Below are positions 25,969 through 33,695 of a DNA stretch of 36,268 nucleotides, one piece after another. Under the pieces are notes generated by a model. The model did not search any database. It was given only the letters and a program-made list of their open reading frames with translations, and was not told the DNA's origin. Made by a program: the position numbers and the translations under genes. Within the stretch, counting starts at the first letter, position 1, and each line of letters begins with the position of its first letter. Source of the DNA: an uncultured Lachnospiraceae bacterium (GTDB lineage: Bacteria; Bacillota; Clostridia; Lachnospirales; Lachnospiraceae); NCBI GenBank assembly GCA_900549995.1, contig URQQ01000042.1, positions 1 through 36,268 on the forward strand, in the 5' to 3' direction.

Positions 25969-26373
25969 ATGGCATTAACTAATGAAGAGTTGCTGCAGGC
26001 TATCAGCACGATGATTGATCAGAAGCTGGAACCGATCAGTGGTGAAATTTCAGACATGAAAGGTGAAATTTCAGACATGAAAGGTGAAATTTCAGACATG
26101 AAAGGTGAAATTTCGGGCATGAAAGGTGAAATTTCGGGCATGAAAGGTGAAATTTCAGGTATAAAAAGTGAAATTTCAGACATGAAAAATGAAATGGATA
26201 ATATGAAATCTCAAATGGTTACCAAAAGTGATTTGCAGGCTTCTGAACAGAACTTGAAGAATTACGTAGATCAGAGGTTACGCGAATCAGAAAATATGAT
26301 TTTGAATGAAGTAGACCGTGTACAGGAAAAAACGAACGAGAAATTCAATAATCTGAAACTTAGGGTAATGTGA
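25969..26373 (+). CDS. Small coiled-coil protein built on heptad repeats
   Basis: Encodes 134 residues from ATG 25969 after GAGGGGGTGAC. I recognise no named family. A helical N-terminus (NEELLQAISTMIDQKLEPIS) leads into seven near-identical 7-residue units, GEISDMK or GEISGMK, plus a degenerate eighth. The a/d-type positions hold Ile and Met, so this is one continuous coiled coil of about 56 residues, extended by a charged helix (NLKNYVDQRLRESENM) to the end. No signal peptide or membrane segment. DNA of the repeat is a 21-bp tandem array, so copy number probably varies between strains. The 136 bases upstream are very AT-rich, without a promoter I would name with confidence. Confidence 0.7.
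   Translation: MALTNEELLQAISTMIDQKLEPISGEISDMKGEISDMKGEISDMKGEISGMKGEISGMKGEISGIKSEISDMKNEMDNMKSQMVTKSDLQASEQNLKNYVDQRLRESENMILNEVDRVQEKTNEKFNNLKLRVM
26041..26208 (+). repeat. 21-bp in-frame tandem repeat
   Basis: Seven tandem copies of a 21-base unit run from 26041 to 26187; units 1-3 are identical (GGTGAAATTTCAGACATGAA plus A), units 4-5 are identical to each other with two changes, and units 6-7 have drifted. An eighth, degenerate unit occupies 26188-26208. The identity at DNA level, beyond what the peptide needs, points to recent slippage or unequal exchange. Confidence 0.97.
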
Positions 26374-26433
26374 CACATTAAAAGGTGATCATCTTTCATT
26401 TGTATTGATATTAAAATTTTGAAATGAGATATT

Positions 26434-26470
26434 AGAAAAAGAACTGTTTAGCTATCAGTTCTTTTTCTGT
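26434..26470 (+). terminator. Intrinsic terminator after the coiled-coil gene
   Basis: A perfect 13-bp stem (26434-26446 with 26456-26468) with a 9-base loop; the right arm supplies its own T-run. It ends only about 17 bases before the next start codon, so it probably insulates that gene or acts as an attenuator. Confidence 0.75.
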
Positions 26471-26485
26471 ATAAAGGAGAAAACT

Positions 26486-27106
26486 ATGATAAACAGAGAG
26501 GATATGCTGGCATTAACAAGGCGCATGACACCGGCACGAACTTCCATTACAAGGATCGCCGGAAGCTATATGGATGCTGATGGTGAAATAGATGGTACTT
26601 TCAACACGAATTTTCTGAAGCTTACCCCTGCAGAGAAGGCAAAAAATCTGGCGATTGCCAAGGCAATTCCATTTTCAAGTACGAATGAAAAGCTGAAAAG
26701 ATATACATTTTCAGATACTTCCATGAAACAGGGCAGTATGTGGCAGCTATTGATGGGAATGAAATCCTGCGGCCTGAAAAATGATGCATTAATGGAAACA
26801 TTTTATGACCTTGTTGCCAAAACTTACAAGTCTGCTCATGATTACGCTGTCTTTGTCTTCCATGACCGCTATGACATTCCGGCTAAAGCAGCAGACCATG
26901 AGAGATTAGGGGAATCAGAAGAAGTTTATGAGTATATGATATGTGCCATTTGTCCGTTGGCAGGAGATTACGAGCCCGGAATTCCAGAGTGCGGATTTCT
27001 TTTTCCGGCATTTTCTGACATGTGTGCAACTCTAAATCACATAGATATCTTTCAGGCAGATCCCTCACATCCGCACTCCGAAATCATGAAAATATTAGGG
27101 TTATAA
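26486..27106 (+). CDS. Half-length DUF4317 family protein
   Basis: Encodes 206 residues from ATG 26486 after AAAGGAG. LTRRMTPARTSITRIAGSYMDADGEI at the N-terminus, the segment with SSTNEKLKRYTF, then VYEYMICAICPLAGDYEPG and GFLFPAFSDMCATLNHIDIF resemble the N-terminal half of DUF4317 proteins of Clostridia, which as I remember are usually near 400 residues. Function is unknown. The usual C-terminal half is absent and only 44 bases separate the stop from the next gene, so this is either a real short variant or a stable remnant of a deletion. No membrane segment or signal peptide. Confidence 0.65.
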   Translation: MINREDMLALTRRMTPARTSITRIAGSYMDADGEIDGTFNTNFLKLTPAEKAKNLAIAKAIPFSSTNEKLKRYTFSDTSMKQGSMWQLLMGMKSCGLKNDALMETFYDLVAKTYKSAHDYAVFVFHDRYDIPAKAADHERLGESEEVYEYMICAICPLAGDYEPGIPECGFLFPAFSDMCATLNHIDIFQADPSHPHSEIMKILGL

Positions 27107-27150
27107 CATATCAATGTTACTTCCCATAAAACAAAGGTTGGTGAAAATAC

Positions 27151-27834
27151 GTGAAACATATATTTTTGGTAGAAGATGATAAAACCATTGCGAAAAATCT
27201 TATGCTCCTTCTTCAGTCAGAGGGATTTACCGTTACCCCGGCATATACACACAGAGAAGCTATTGCCGCGCTTGCCCAAAATACTTTCGACCTGGCGCTG
27301 GTTGATATCTCTCTGCCTGATGGAAATGGTTTTACTGTCTGTACGGAAATCAAGGAAACCCGGGATATTCCAGTCATTTTTCTCACTGCCTCCGGTGATG
27401 AGTCAAGTGTTGTCACAGGCCTCAATATGGGTGCAGATGACTATATCACAAAACCTTTCCGCCCACGTGAATTGATTGCGCGAATCCGGACAGCACTTCG
27501 CAAAAGCGGACGTACTTCGTTATCCTGTCAACTGGGAGCCCTTCATGTTGACACAGCAAGCGGAGTAGTGAAAAAGAATGGCGATGAAGTTTTTCTTTCT
27601 GCGCTGGAATATCGTCTGCTGTTAATTTTCATCAATAATCCTGGGCATATTATCACAAGAAGCCGCCTTCTTGATGAACTGTGGGACGCTGCCGGCGAAT
27701 TTGTCAATGATAATACGTTAACAGTATATATCAAGCGTTTGCGTGAAAAGATTGAAGACGATCCGGCGAACCCTCAGATCATACTGACTGTCCGAGGAAC
27801 AGGATACAGACTGGGGGTCCTCTATGCTTCGTAA
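27151..27834 (+). CDS. OmpR-family response regulator
   Basis: Encodes 227 residues from GTG 27151. The receiver has Asp9-Asp10, phospho-acceptor Asp52 in LVDISLPDGNG, Thr in FLTASG and Lys in TKPF. The C-terminal winged helix (about 130-225) has the OmpR/PhoB pattern: LSALEYRLLLIFINNPGHIITRSRLLDELWD, VYIKRLREKIEDDP and VRGTGYRL. It overlaps the kinase gene by 11 bases and lies just upstream of an ABC exporter operon, which it most likely controls through the direct repeat at 28840-28857. Confidence 0.93.
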   Translation: MKHIFLVEDDKTIAKNLMLLLQSEGFTVTPAYTHREAIAALAQNTFDLALVDISLPDGNGFTVCTEIKETRDIPVIFLTASGDESSVVTGLNMGADDYITKPFRPRELIARIRTALRKSGRTSLSCQLGALHVDTASGVVKKNGDEVFLSALEYRLLLIFINNPGHIITRSRLLDELWDAAGEFVNDNTLTVYIKRLREKIEDDPANPQIILTVRGTGYRLGVLYAS

Positions 27835-28813
27835 CAGAGAATTCAGAAATTTTGCCGTATTGTACTTATTCACAGCTATCCTCACAGCTGCATTGGGATT
27901 TTCTATACATCCGGCGGCCGGAGTCCTGATGTTGATTTCTTCTGCTGTTTTTGGGACACAGTTTTTTTTGTTCACCAGGGCACGCTACAAGAGTATTGCC
28001 CAGATTTCAGATCAGATCGACCTTGTACTTCACAATGCCGATCAGCTGTTTATCGGAAACTCTGAGGAGGGCGAACTATCTATTCTTCAAAGCGAGATCA
28101 CGAAGATGACACTGCGTATCCGTGAGCAGAACGATGCTCTGAAAAGGGAAAAGAAACATCTCGCAGATTCTCTTGCAGACATTGCTCATCAGCTGCGTAC
28201 CCCCCTTACTTCTGTAAACCTTATTTTTTCATTGCTTGAGAACCGTCCAGACGCTGATGAGAGGAGAACACTCATCCGTGAAGCCGAAGAGTTATTTGTA
28301 CAGATGGACTGGCTTCTCACTTCTCTGCTGAAACTCTCCCGGCTGGATGCCGGAATCGTCACTTTTCAAAACAATCCGTTCGAAGTGAACAGCCTGATAC
28401 GGGCATCTGTCCGCCCGCTTCTGATTTCTCTTGATCTTCACGACATTACCCTGAAGATCAATGCTGCAAAAGGGATTACAATTCACGGAGATTTCGACTG
28501 GCTATCGGAAGCAATACAAAACATCATAAAAAACTGCATGGAAAGTGCTGGAGATCACGGCCGAATTGAAATTGTATGCACAGACACGCTGCTCTTTACC
28601 GAGATTACAATCCACGACAGCGGCAGGGGATTTGATACAGAAGATCTTCATAGACTGTTTGAACGGTTCTACCGGGGAAAAAGTGAAAATGCATCCGGAT
28701 ATGGGATAGGCCTTGCACTCTGCAAAATGATTATTACAAGACAGGACGGTACAATTACTGCCAAAAATCATCCCCAGGGCGGGGCTGTATTTATCATCCG
28801 TTTTCCAAAGTGA
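27824..28813 (+). CDS. Sensor histidine kinase with minimal extracellular part
   Basis: Encodes 329 residues. Two membrane helices lie back to back (about 9-27 and 31-51) with only a few residues between, so there is almost no outside sensor domain, as in intramembrane-sensing kinases tied to ABC transporters. The phospho-acceptor is His122 in IAHQLRTPLTSVN; the ATPase domain has the N-box AIQNIIKNCMES, HDSGRGF, FERFYRG and GYGIGLALCK. It should phosphorylate the regulator encoded just before it. The signal is probably relayed by the neighbouring transporter rather than bound directly; that is inference from topology and context. Confidence 0.92.
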   Translation: MLRNREFRNFAVLYLFTAILTAALGFSIHPAAGVLMLISSAVFGTQFFLFTRARYKSIAQISDQIDLVLHNADQLFIGNSEEGELSILQSEITKMTLRIREQNDALKREKKHLADSLADIAHQLRTPLTSVNLIFSLLENRPDADERRTLIREAEELFVQMDWLLTSLLKLSRLDAGIVTFQNNPFEVNSLIRASVRPLLISLDLHDITLKINAAKGITIHGDFDWLSEAIQNIIKNCMESAGDHGRIEIVCTDTLLFTEITIHDSGRGFDTEDLHRLFERFYRGKSENASGYGIGLALCKMIITRQDGTITAKNHPQGGAVFIIRFPK

Positions 28814-28839
28814 CAATTCTCTCACTGTAAAGTCACATA

Positions 28840-28896
28840 AATGTAAGCTGAATGTTCTATGATATGAATAGATTCAGAGATGATACTGAACATTCA
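28840..28896 (+). promoter_or_regulatory. Candidate regulated promoter and operator of the ABC operon
   Basis: A -10 element TATGAT lies at 28858-28863 with no good -35. In its place are two direct half-sites, AATGTAA (28840-28846) and AATGTTC (28851-28857), 11 bases apart, the spacing typical of OmpR-family operators. A perfect 9-bp inverted repeat, TGAATGTTC (28849-28857) and GAACATTCA (28888-28896), flanks the start-site region. This fits activation by the upstream response regulator. Confidence 0.45.
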
Positions 28897-28919
28897 TTTA
28901 TGAAAAGGAGGCTCACATC

Positions 28920-29609
28920 ATGGAGTTTTTAAAAATCGAAAATTTATGTAAAGTCTATGGTACAGGCGAAAGTCAGGTTACCGCCCTTGACCATGTATCG
29001 CTTACGATAGAAAAAGGAGAGTTTACTGCGATCATCGGTCCCTCTGGTTCCGGTAAATCCACGCTGCTTCATGCCATCGCCGGCGTCGACATTCCAACAA
29101 GCGGCAAAGTGTATCTCGACGGTCAGGACGTATATGCACAAAATAATGAAAATCTTGCTATTTTCCGGAGACGTCAGGTAGGATTGATTTATCAGTTCCA
29201 TAATCTTATTCCTACATTAAATGTAGTAGAGAATATTACACTTCCGGTTCTCATGGACAAACGGAAAGTTAATAAAAAGAGGCTGAATGATTTACTTGAC
29301 CTGCTTGGCCTGAAAGAACGAAGAACCCATCTCCCCAATCAGCTCTCCGGTGGTCAGCAGCAGCGTGTAGCCATAGGACGTGCCCTGATGAATGCACCGC
29401 AGGTTTGTCTGGCAGATGAACCAACCGGAAGTCTGGACAGCCATAACGGACAGGAAATTATCCATCTGCTGAAAGAAAGCCACCAGAGGTATCATCAGAC
29501 TTTAATTATTGTCACTCACGATGAAAATATTGCACTGCAGGCAGACCGCATAATTACCGTTACAGATGGAAGAGTCGTGCGGGACGAGAGGCAGGTGGCA
29601 CGATCATGA
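28920..29609 (+). CDS. ABC transporter ATPase, MacB/LolD type
   Basis: Encodes 229 residues after AAAAGGAGG. Walker A is GPSGSGKST (40-48), the Q-loop lies in LIYQFHNLIP, the signature is LSGGQQQR, Walker B is VCLADEPTGSLD and the switch histidine is in VTHDENIA. The YQFHNLIPTLNVVENI region places it in the LolD/MacB/BceA group of mechanotransducing (type VII) ABC systems. Its stop overlaps the permease start by four bases (ATGA), as in stoichiometric pairs. Confidence 0.96.
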   Translation: MEFLKIENLCKVYGTGESQVTALDHVSLTIEKGEFTAIIGPSGSGKSTLLHAIAGVDIPTSGKVYLDGQDVYAQNNENLAIFRRRQVGLIYQFHNLIPTLNVVENITLPVLMDKRKVNKKRLNDLLDLLGLKERRTHLPNQLSGGQQQRVAIGRALMNAPQVCLADEPTGSLDSHNGQEIIHLLKESHQRYHQTLIIVTHDENIALQADRIITVTDGRVVRDERQVARS

Positions 29610-32176
29610 ATGTTTTCAATAAAGTAGCACTCCAGGGTCTGAAAAAGAATCACACAAGAACCTTTGTCACCATCATCGGTGTCATGCTGTCAGCAGCCCT
29701 GATTACCGCTGTCAGCACATTTGGAATATCACTGCTTACTTATCTGAAAAATGGCTCCATTCAAAAAAACGGTGACTGGCAGATCGAATTTACAGATAAA
29801 GATTACGCATTCATAGAAGAACAGGCAGATAACCACAACGTTGAAAAAACGGCATCATTTGAAAATATCGGATATGCATTACTTAACGGCGGGCAAAATC
29901 CGGATAAACCATATTTATTTATCAGCGGATTTCACAAAGAAACTTTTGATACCCTGCCAATACAGCTCATTTCAGGACGATTACCAGAAAACAGCAGTGA
30001 AATCATCATCCCAACACACGTGGCTACCAATGGAGGCGTAAAACTAAACGCAGGCGATATCCTTGATCTCTCTGTCGGAATCCGTCAGGCGGACAATAGG
30101 ACACTCAGCCAGCTTGATCCCTATTCCGAAGGTGAGACCCTGATACCTTCAGCAGAAAGGGTATATACTGTTGTGGGCACTTACAGGAGACCTTCCTTTG
30201 AAAAAGAGACTTTTCCCGGTTATACTGCAATTACAGCCACAGATGAGTCGGAACAAACAGATAGCTGCAGTGTGTTTGTAACACTGAAAAATCCATTTCT
30301 GTTACATTCTTATGCAAACAGGACAGCTACAGATCACGCATTTACCCTGAACGATGACGTGCTGCGTTTCATGGGGCTTTCCAGTGATAAGCTTTTTACA
30401 ACCCTTCTGTTCTCAATAGGAGCTATCGTGATGATCATCATTATGACCGGATCTGTTTTTCTGATTTACAATGCTTTTCACATCTCCCTCAATGAACGCA
30501 CACACCAGTTTGGCATTCTGATGTCGGTGGGCGCTACAGAAAAACAGCTTCGAAACTCTGTGTTGTTTGAAGGGCTTATCATCGGTGTGGCGGGTACACC
30601 GATTGGTATCATTGCAGGTTTAGGCAGTATGGGATTTGTACTTCGCGTTGTCAGTAAAAAATTCGAAAGTATACTGTATGATAATGTTCCTTTGGCTCTG
30701 ACAATTTCGATTCCTGTCATTCTTGCGGCTGCTTTCATCAGTCTGATTACCATTCTGATCTCCGCTTATATACCTGCAAGAAAGGCCGCCCGCACTCCAG
30801 TGATGGAATGTATCCGTCAGACAAATGAAGTAAAATTAGAATCAAAATCCGTAAAAACATCACGTATAACATCACGCATTTATGGACTGGAAGGAACACT
30901 TGCACTGAAGAATTTCAAGAGGAACAAGCGGCGGTACCGCAGTATCATCCTGTCATTAGTTTTAAGCGTAACACTGTTTGTCACCGTCAATGCTTTTGTA
31001 ATGGATCTTAAACAGGCATCTAACGCAACATCTGAATCTACGACATACGATATTGCTCTGGATACACATGAAATGACGGATGATGAAATGCTGCCGCTTT
31101 ATGATAAACTAAAAACAGTGGATGGTGTTTACGAAAGCTCCTACCAGGAAATTCTTTCCTACACATGTACTGCCGCAAAAGGGGATCTTTCAGACGCGTT
31201 TAAGAAAATCATAAATCTGTCTCCTCAAGATGAAACCGTCAGTCTGAAAATGAATCTCCAGCTTCTTGATGACATCACTTATCTGAAACTTGTAAATAAG
31301 GCAGGTCTGCCTGAAGATCAATATACAGGCGATAACGCCAGACTGCTGGCGGTTTCCAAACTGACCGGCTCTGGCGGCCAGTCGATCGAAGAAATCGCAG
31401 ATGTATTCCATGATTCAACCATCAATCTTACAGCGTCACCTTTGACAGATGATGCAGCTGCCTTCCCTCAGAATCTGAATCTTACATTGATCAATCTGAT
31501 AACACCGGATTCCGTCCCAAATGTGACAGAGAAACAGGCAGAAAAGAGTTCATACCATTTTGTTGTATTGGCACCTTATTCTATGAAAGCAAAATTTGAT
31601 GTTCCAGGTACTCATGTATCCAGCAAAGGTCTGACATTTTGTTCGAAGACACCTACGCTTTCGGCCAAAAAAATGGATGCCATACTTTCGGCTGAGAATA
31701 CAACTGCCGGCTACCAGTTGTGGAATACGTCAAAGATACTCGATGATAACAACAACATGATATTTATCGCAAATGTATTTGCCTACACATTTGTTGTCAT
31801 AATTTCATTGATTGCTGTTGCCAATGTCTTTAACACGATTTCAACGAATATCAAAATGCGGAAACGCGAGCTTGCAATGCTTCGTTCTGTAGGAATGTCT
31901 GATCAGGATTTTCAGAAAATGATGAATTTTGAATGTATCTTCTATGGTATGAGAGCGCTGCTGTACGGGATTCCTGTTTCGATTCTCTTCTCGTGGCTGA
32001 TCTATAAAGGAATGGCAGGCGGAGGAGCAGATGAAATTAAATTTGTGTTACCGTGGGGAAGTATGGCAATCAGTGTGGTCGGAGTACTTCTGATTGTTTT
32101 TATTACCATGCTGTACTCGATAAGCAAAATAAAAAAAGAAAATATTATTGATTCCCTCCGGGATGAAATGATCTGA
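29606..32176 (+). CDS. FtsX-type ABC permease with two large outside domains
   Basis: Encodes 856 residues. TM1 (about 20-45) is followed by an extracytoplasmic domain to about 260, then three helices (about 265-395); a second set repeats this plan with a helix near 445-465, an outside domain to about 715 and three helices to about 845. That is two FtsX modules in one chain. Both modules end in the conserved coupling segment before or after MSVGATEKQLRNSV and LRSVGMSDQDFQKM. The plan differs from BceB (ten helices and one large outside loop). It may act as exporter, resistance or envelope-stress device; the substrate is unknown. The upstream two-component genes probably regulate it. Confidence 0.9.
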   Translation: MNVFNKVALQGLKKNHTRTFVTIIGVMLSAALITAVSTFGISLLTYLKNGSIQKNGDWQIEFTDKDYAFIEEQADNHNVEKTASFENIGYALLNGGQNPDKPYLFISGFHKETFDTLPIQLISGRLPENSSEIIIPTHVATNGGVKLNAGDILDLSVGIRQADNRTLSQLDPYSEGETLIPSAERVYTVVGTYRRPSFEKETFPGYTAITATDESEQTDSCSVFVTLKNPFLLHSYANRTATDHAFTLNDDVLRFMGLSSDKLFTTLLFSIGAIVMIIIMTGSVFLIYNAFHISLNERTHQFGILMSVGATEKQLRNSVLFEGLIIGVAGTPIGIIAGLGSMGFVLRVVSKKFESILYDNVPLALTISIPVILAAAFISLITILISAYIPARKAARTPVMECIRQTNEVKLESKSVKTSRITSRIYGLEGTLALKNFKRNKRRYRSIILSLVLSVTLFVTVNAFVMDLKQASNATSESTTYDIALDTHEMTDDEMLPLYDKLKTVDGVYESSYQEILSYTCTAAKGDLSDAFKKIINLSPQDETVSLKMNLQLLDDITYLKLVNKAGLPEDQYTGDNARLLAVSKLTGSGGQSIEEIADVFHDSTINLTASPLTDDAAAFPQNLNLTLINLITPDSVPNVTEKQAEKSSYHFVVLAPYSMKAKFDVPGTHVSSKGLTFCSKTPTLSAKKMDAILSAENTTAGYQLWNTSKILDDNNNMIFIANVFAYTFVVIISLIAVANVFNTISTNIKMRKRELAMLRSVGMSDQDFQKMMNFECIFYGMRALLYGIPVSILFSWLIYKGMAGGGADEIKFVLPWGSMAISVVGVLLIVFITMLYSISKIKKENIIDSLRDEMI

Positions 32177-32215
32177 TGAAATACAATGTAACTGGAGATT
32201 AACATAATCAAAAAC

Positions 32216-32266
32216 ACAACGGCAGGAACTTATTTGCACGAGCAGATAGTTTCCTGCCGTTGTATT
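32216..32266 (+). terminator. Intrinsic terminator of the ABC operon
   Basis: A perfect 13-bp GC-rich stem (32216-32228 with 32251-32263) with a 22-base loop, followed by ATTT. The T-run is short, so efficiency may be moderate. Confidence 0.75.
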
Positions 32267-32272
32267 TCTGAT

Positions 32273-32301
32273 ATGACTCCTGCATCCTTATGATATATAA
32301 T
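32273..32301 (+). promoter_or_regulatory. Candidate promoter of the 7TM kinase signalling cluster
   Basis: ATGACT (32273-32278) and a perfect TATAAT (32296-32301) are 17 bases apart, directly after the terminator of the ABC operon. About 65 bases of leader follow before the ribosome binding site of the kinase gene. Confidence 0.5.
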
Positions 32302-32368
32302 ATAAAATAGCAGGAAAGCCTGCAGATTTGTCAGGCTGATGTCAGAAAACAAGTGTATTATAGTTACG

Positions 32369-32387
32369 AAAGGCGGTGATACTTACG
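32369..32387 (+). promoter_or_regulatory. Unusual ribosome binding site and start of the 7TM kinase
   Basis: AAAGGCGGTGAT (32369-32380) is an 11 of 12 match to the full anti-Shine-Dalgarno partner. The only standard in-frame start nearby, GTG 32376, is inside this site. A codon at normal spacing, ACG at 32385-32387, would give Met-Ser-Lys-Ile-Gly if it were ATG. Confidence 0.55.
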
Positions 32388-33695
32388 AGTAAAATTGGCT
32401 ACGTAAATGTATCTCTTGAAATTTGGGGTGCTATCCTTTCTCTGGTATTCATATCCAGTCTTTATATGGGAGGAAATGTGAAGAACCGGACAGACAAAGT
32501 GTTTGTCAGAATCCTTTTCTGCAATGGATTACTGTTGATCAGTGATGCAGCTGCATGGCTTCTGAAAGGACATGTATCACTTTTCTCCTATTGGGGTGTA
32601 CGGATTTCCAACTTTTTTGTCTATATCCTCGGGTACGTTCTTATGGCATTCTTTACCGAATATCTGGTAGGTTATCTTTCAACGAAGGTACCGACTTCCC
32701 GCCGTACTGTCATATTCGTGTGGGGAATCTGCGCTGTAGCGGCAGCTTTTACAATCGTATCTCAATGGAATCATATGTACTACGGCTTCGTGGGAGCTAA
32801 TATGTACCACCGGGGAGATTGGTTCTGGCTGTCTCAGTTATGGGGGCTTGTAGGAATGGCGGTAGATATCAGTCTGCTTTTATTTCACAGGAAGGAACTT
32901 AATAAAAGTGAGCTGTGTGTTCTGCTTTCCTATATTTTTCTTCCGATTCTTGCCATGATTGTACAGATATATATTTATGGCGTCGCATGGCTCCATCTTG
33001 CCACCACAATTTCCATCATCTTTGTATTTGTAACCTTACAGGCAAATCAGGCGCAAAAAAGGAAACTGCGGGAAATGGAATTAGAACGGGCAACAACAGC
33101 AGTAATGCTAAGCCAGGTACAGCCGCATTTTCTCTATAACTCCCTGCTGGGAATTAAACAGCTTTGTGACAGTGATCCGCAGAAAGCTTCTGAAGCACTG
33201 GAACATTTTGCCTATTTTCTGCGCGGAAACCTTGATACACTCACTCAAAAAAAGCTGATCCCTTTTGAAACTGAAATGCAGCATGTAAATGACTATCTGT
33301 ATTTGGAGAAAATGAGATTTGACCAAAAACTTACAGTTTTGCAGAAATTAGAATATACAGACTTCATACTGCCTGCAATGACAATTCAGCCCATCGCTGA
33401 AAACGCAGTTCGCTGGGGAATAACCAAAAAGAAAGGCGGGGGCACATTGATCATTAAAAGTGAGCTGTCAGAAGATAATGTCATCATATCTGTCATCGAC
33501 GACGGAATAGGTTTTGATCCGCTCACGAAAAAAAATGACGGCAAAACACATATTGGAATAGATAATGTACGTAAGCGTCTTGCACTCCAGTGCGGTGGGA
33601 CACTAAACATAGAAAGCAAAAAGGGAAGCGGCACCACGGTAAGGCTTATTTTGCCGCAGAAAGGAAGGGAAAATGAATATTATTGTAGCAGATGA
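32376..33695 (+). CDS. LytS/YehU-type 7TM sensor histidine kinase
   Basis: Encodes 439 residues if GTG 32376 is used, 436 if translation starts at ACG 32385. Seven hydrophobic segments fill about residues 10-225, an integral 7TM sensor. The kinase part belongs to the His_kinase (PF06580) group: LSQVQPHFLYNSLLGIKQL with His251, then a HATPase with PIAENAVRWGI, IDDGIGFDP and HIGIDNVRKRL. The N-box has Trp where His or Lys-His-Gly is common. The gene overlaps the following response regulator by 23 bases, so that regulator is the natural partner. Ligand unknown; the membrane-embedded sensor suggests a small or lipophilic signal, which is inference. Confidence 0.88.
   Translation: MILTSKIGYVNVSLEIWGAILSLVFISSLYMGGNVKNRTDKVFVRILFCNGLLLISDAAAWLLKGHVSLFSYWGVRISNFFVYILGYVLMAFFTEYLVGYLSTKVPTSRRTVIFVWGICAVAAAFTIVSQWNHMYYGFVGANMYHRGDWFWLSQLWGLVGMAVDISLLLFHRKELNKSELCVLLSYIFLPILAMIVQIYIYGVAWLHLATTISIIFVFVTLQANQAQKRKLREMELERATTAVMLSQVQPHFLYNSLLGIKQLCDSDPQKASEALEHFAYFLRGNLDTLTQKKLIPFETEMQHVNDYLYLEKMRFDQKLTVLQKLEYTDFILPAMTIQPIAENAVRWGITKKKGGGTLIIKSELSEDNVIISVIDDGIGFDPLTKKNDGKTHIGIDNVRKRLALQCGGTLNIESKKGSGTTVRLILPQKGRENEYYCSR

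Noticed and set aside
26041..26208. CRISPR-like array
   Set aside because: Repeat units are contiguous without spacers, 21 bases long and in frame within a coding sequence; this is a protein repeat.
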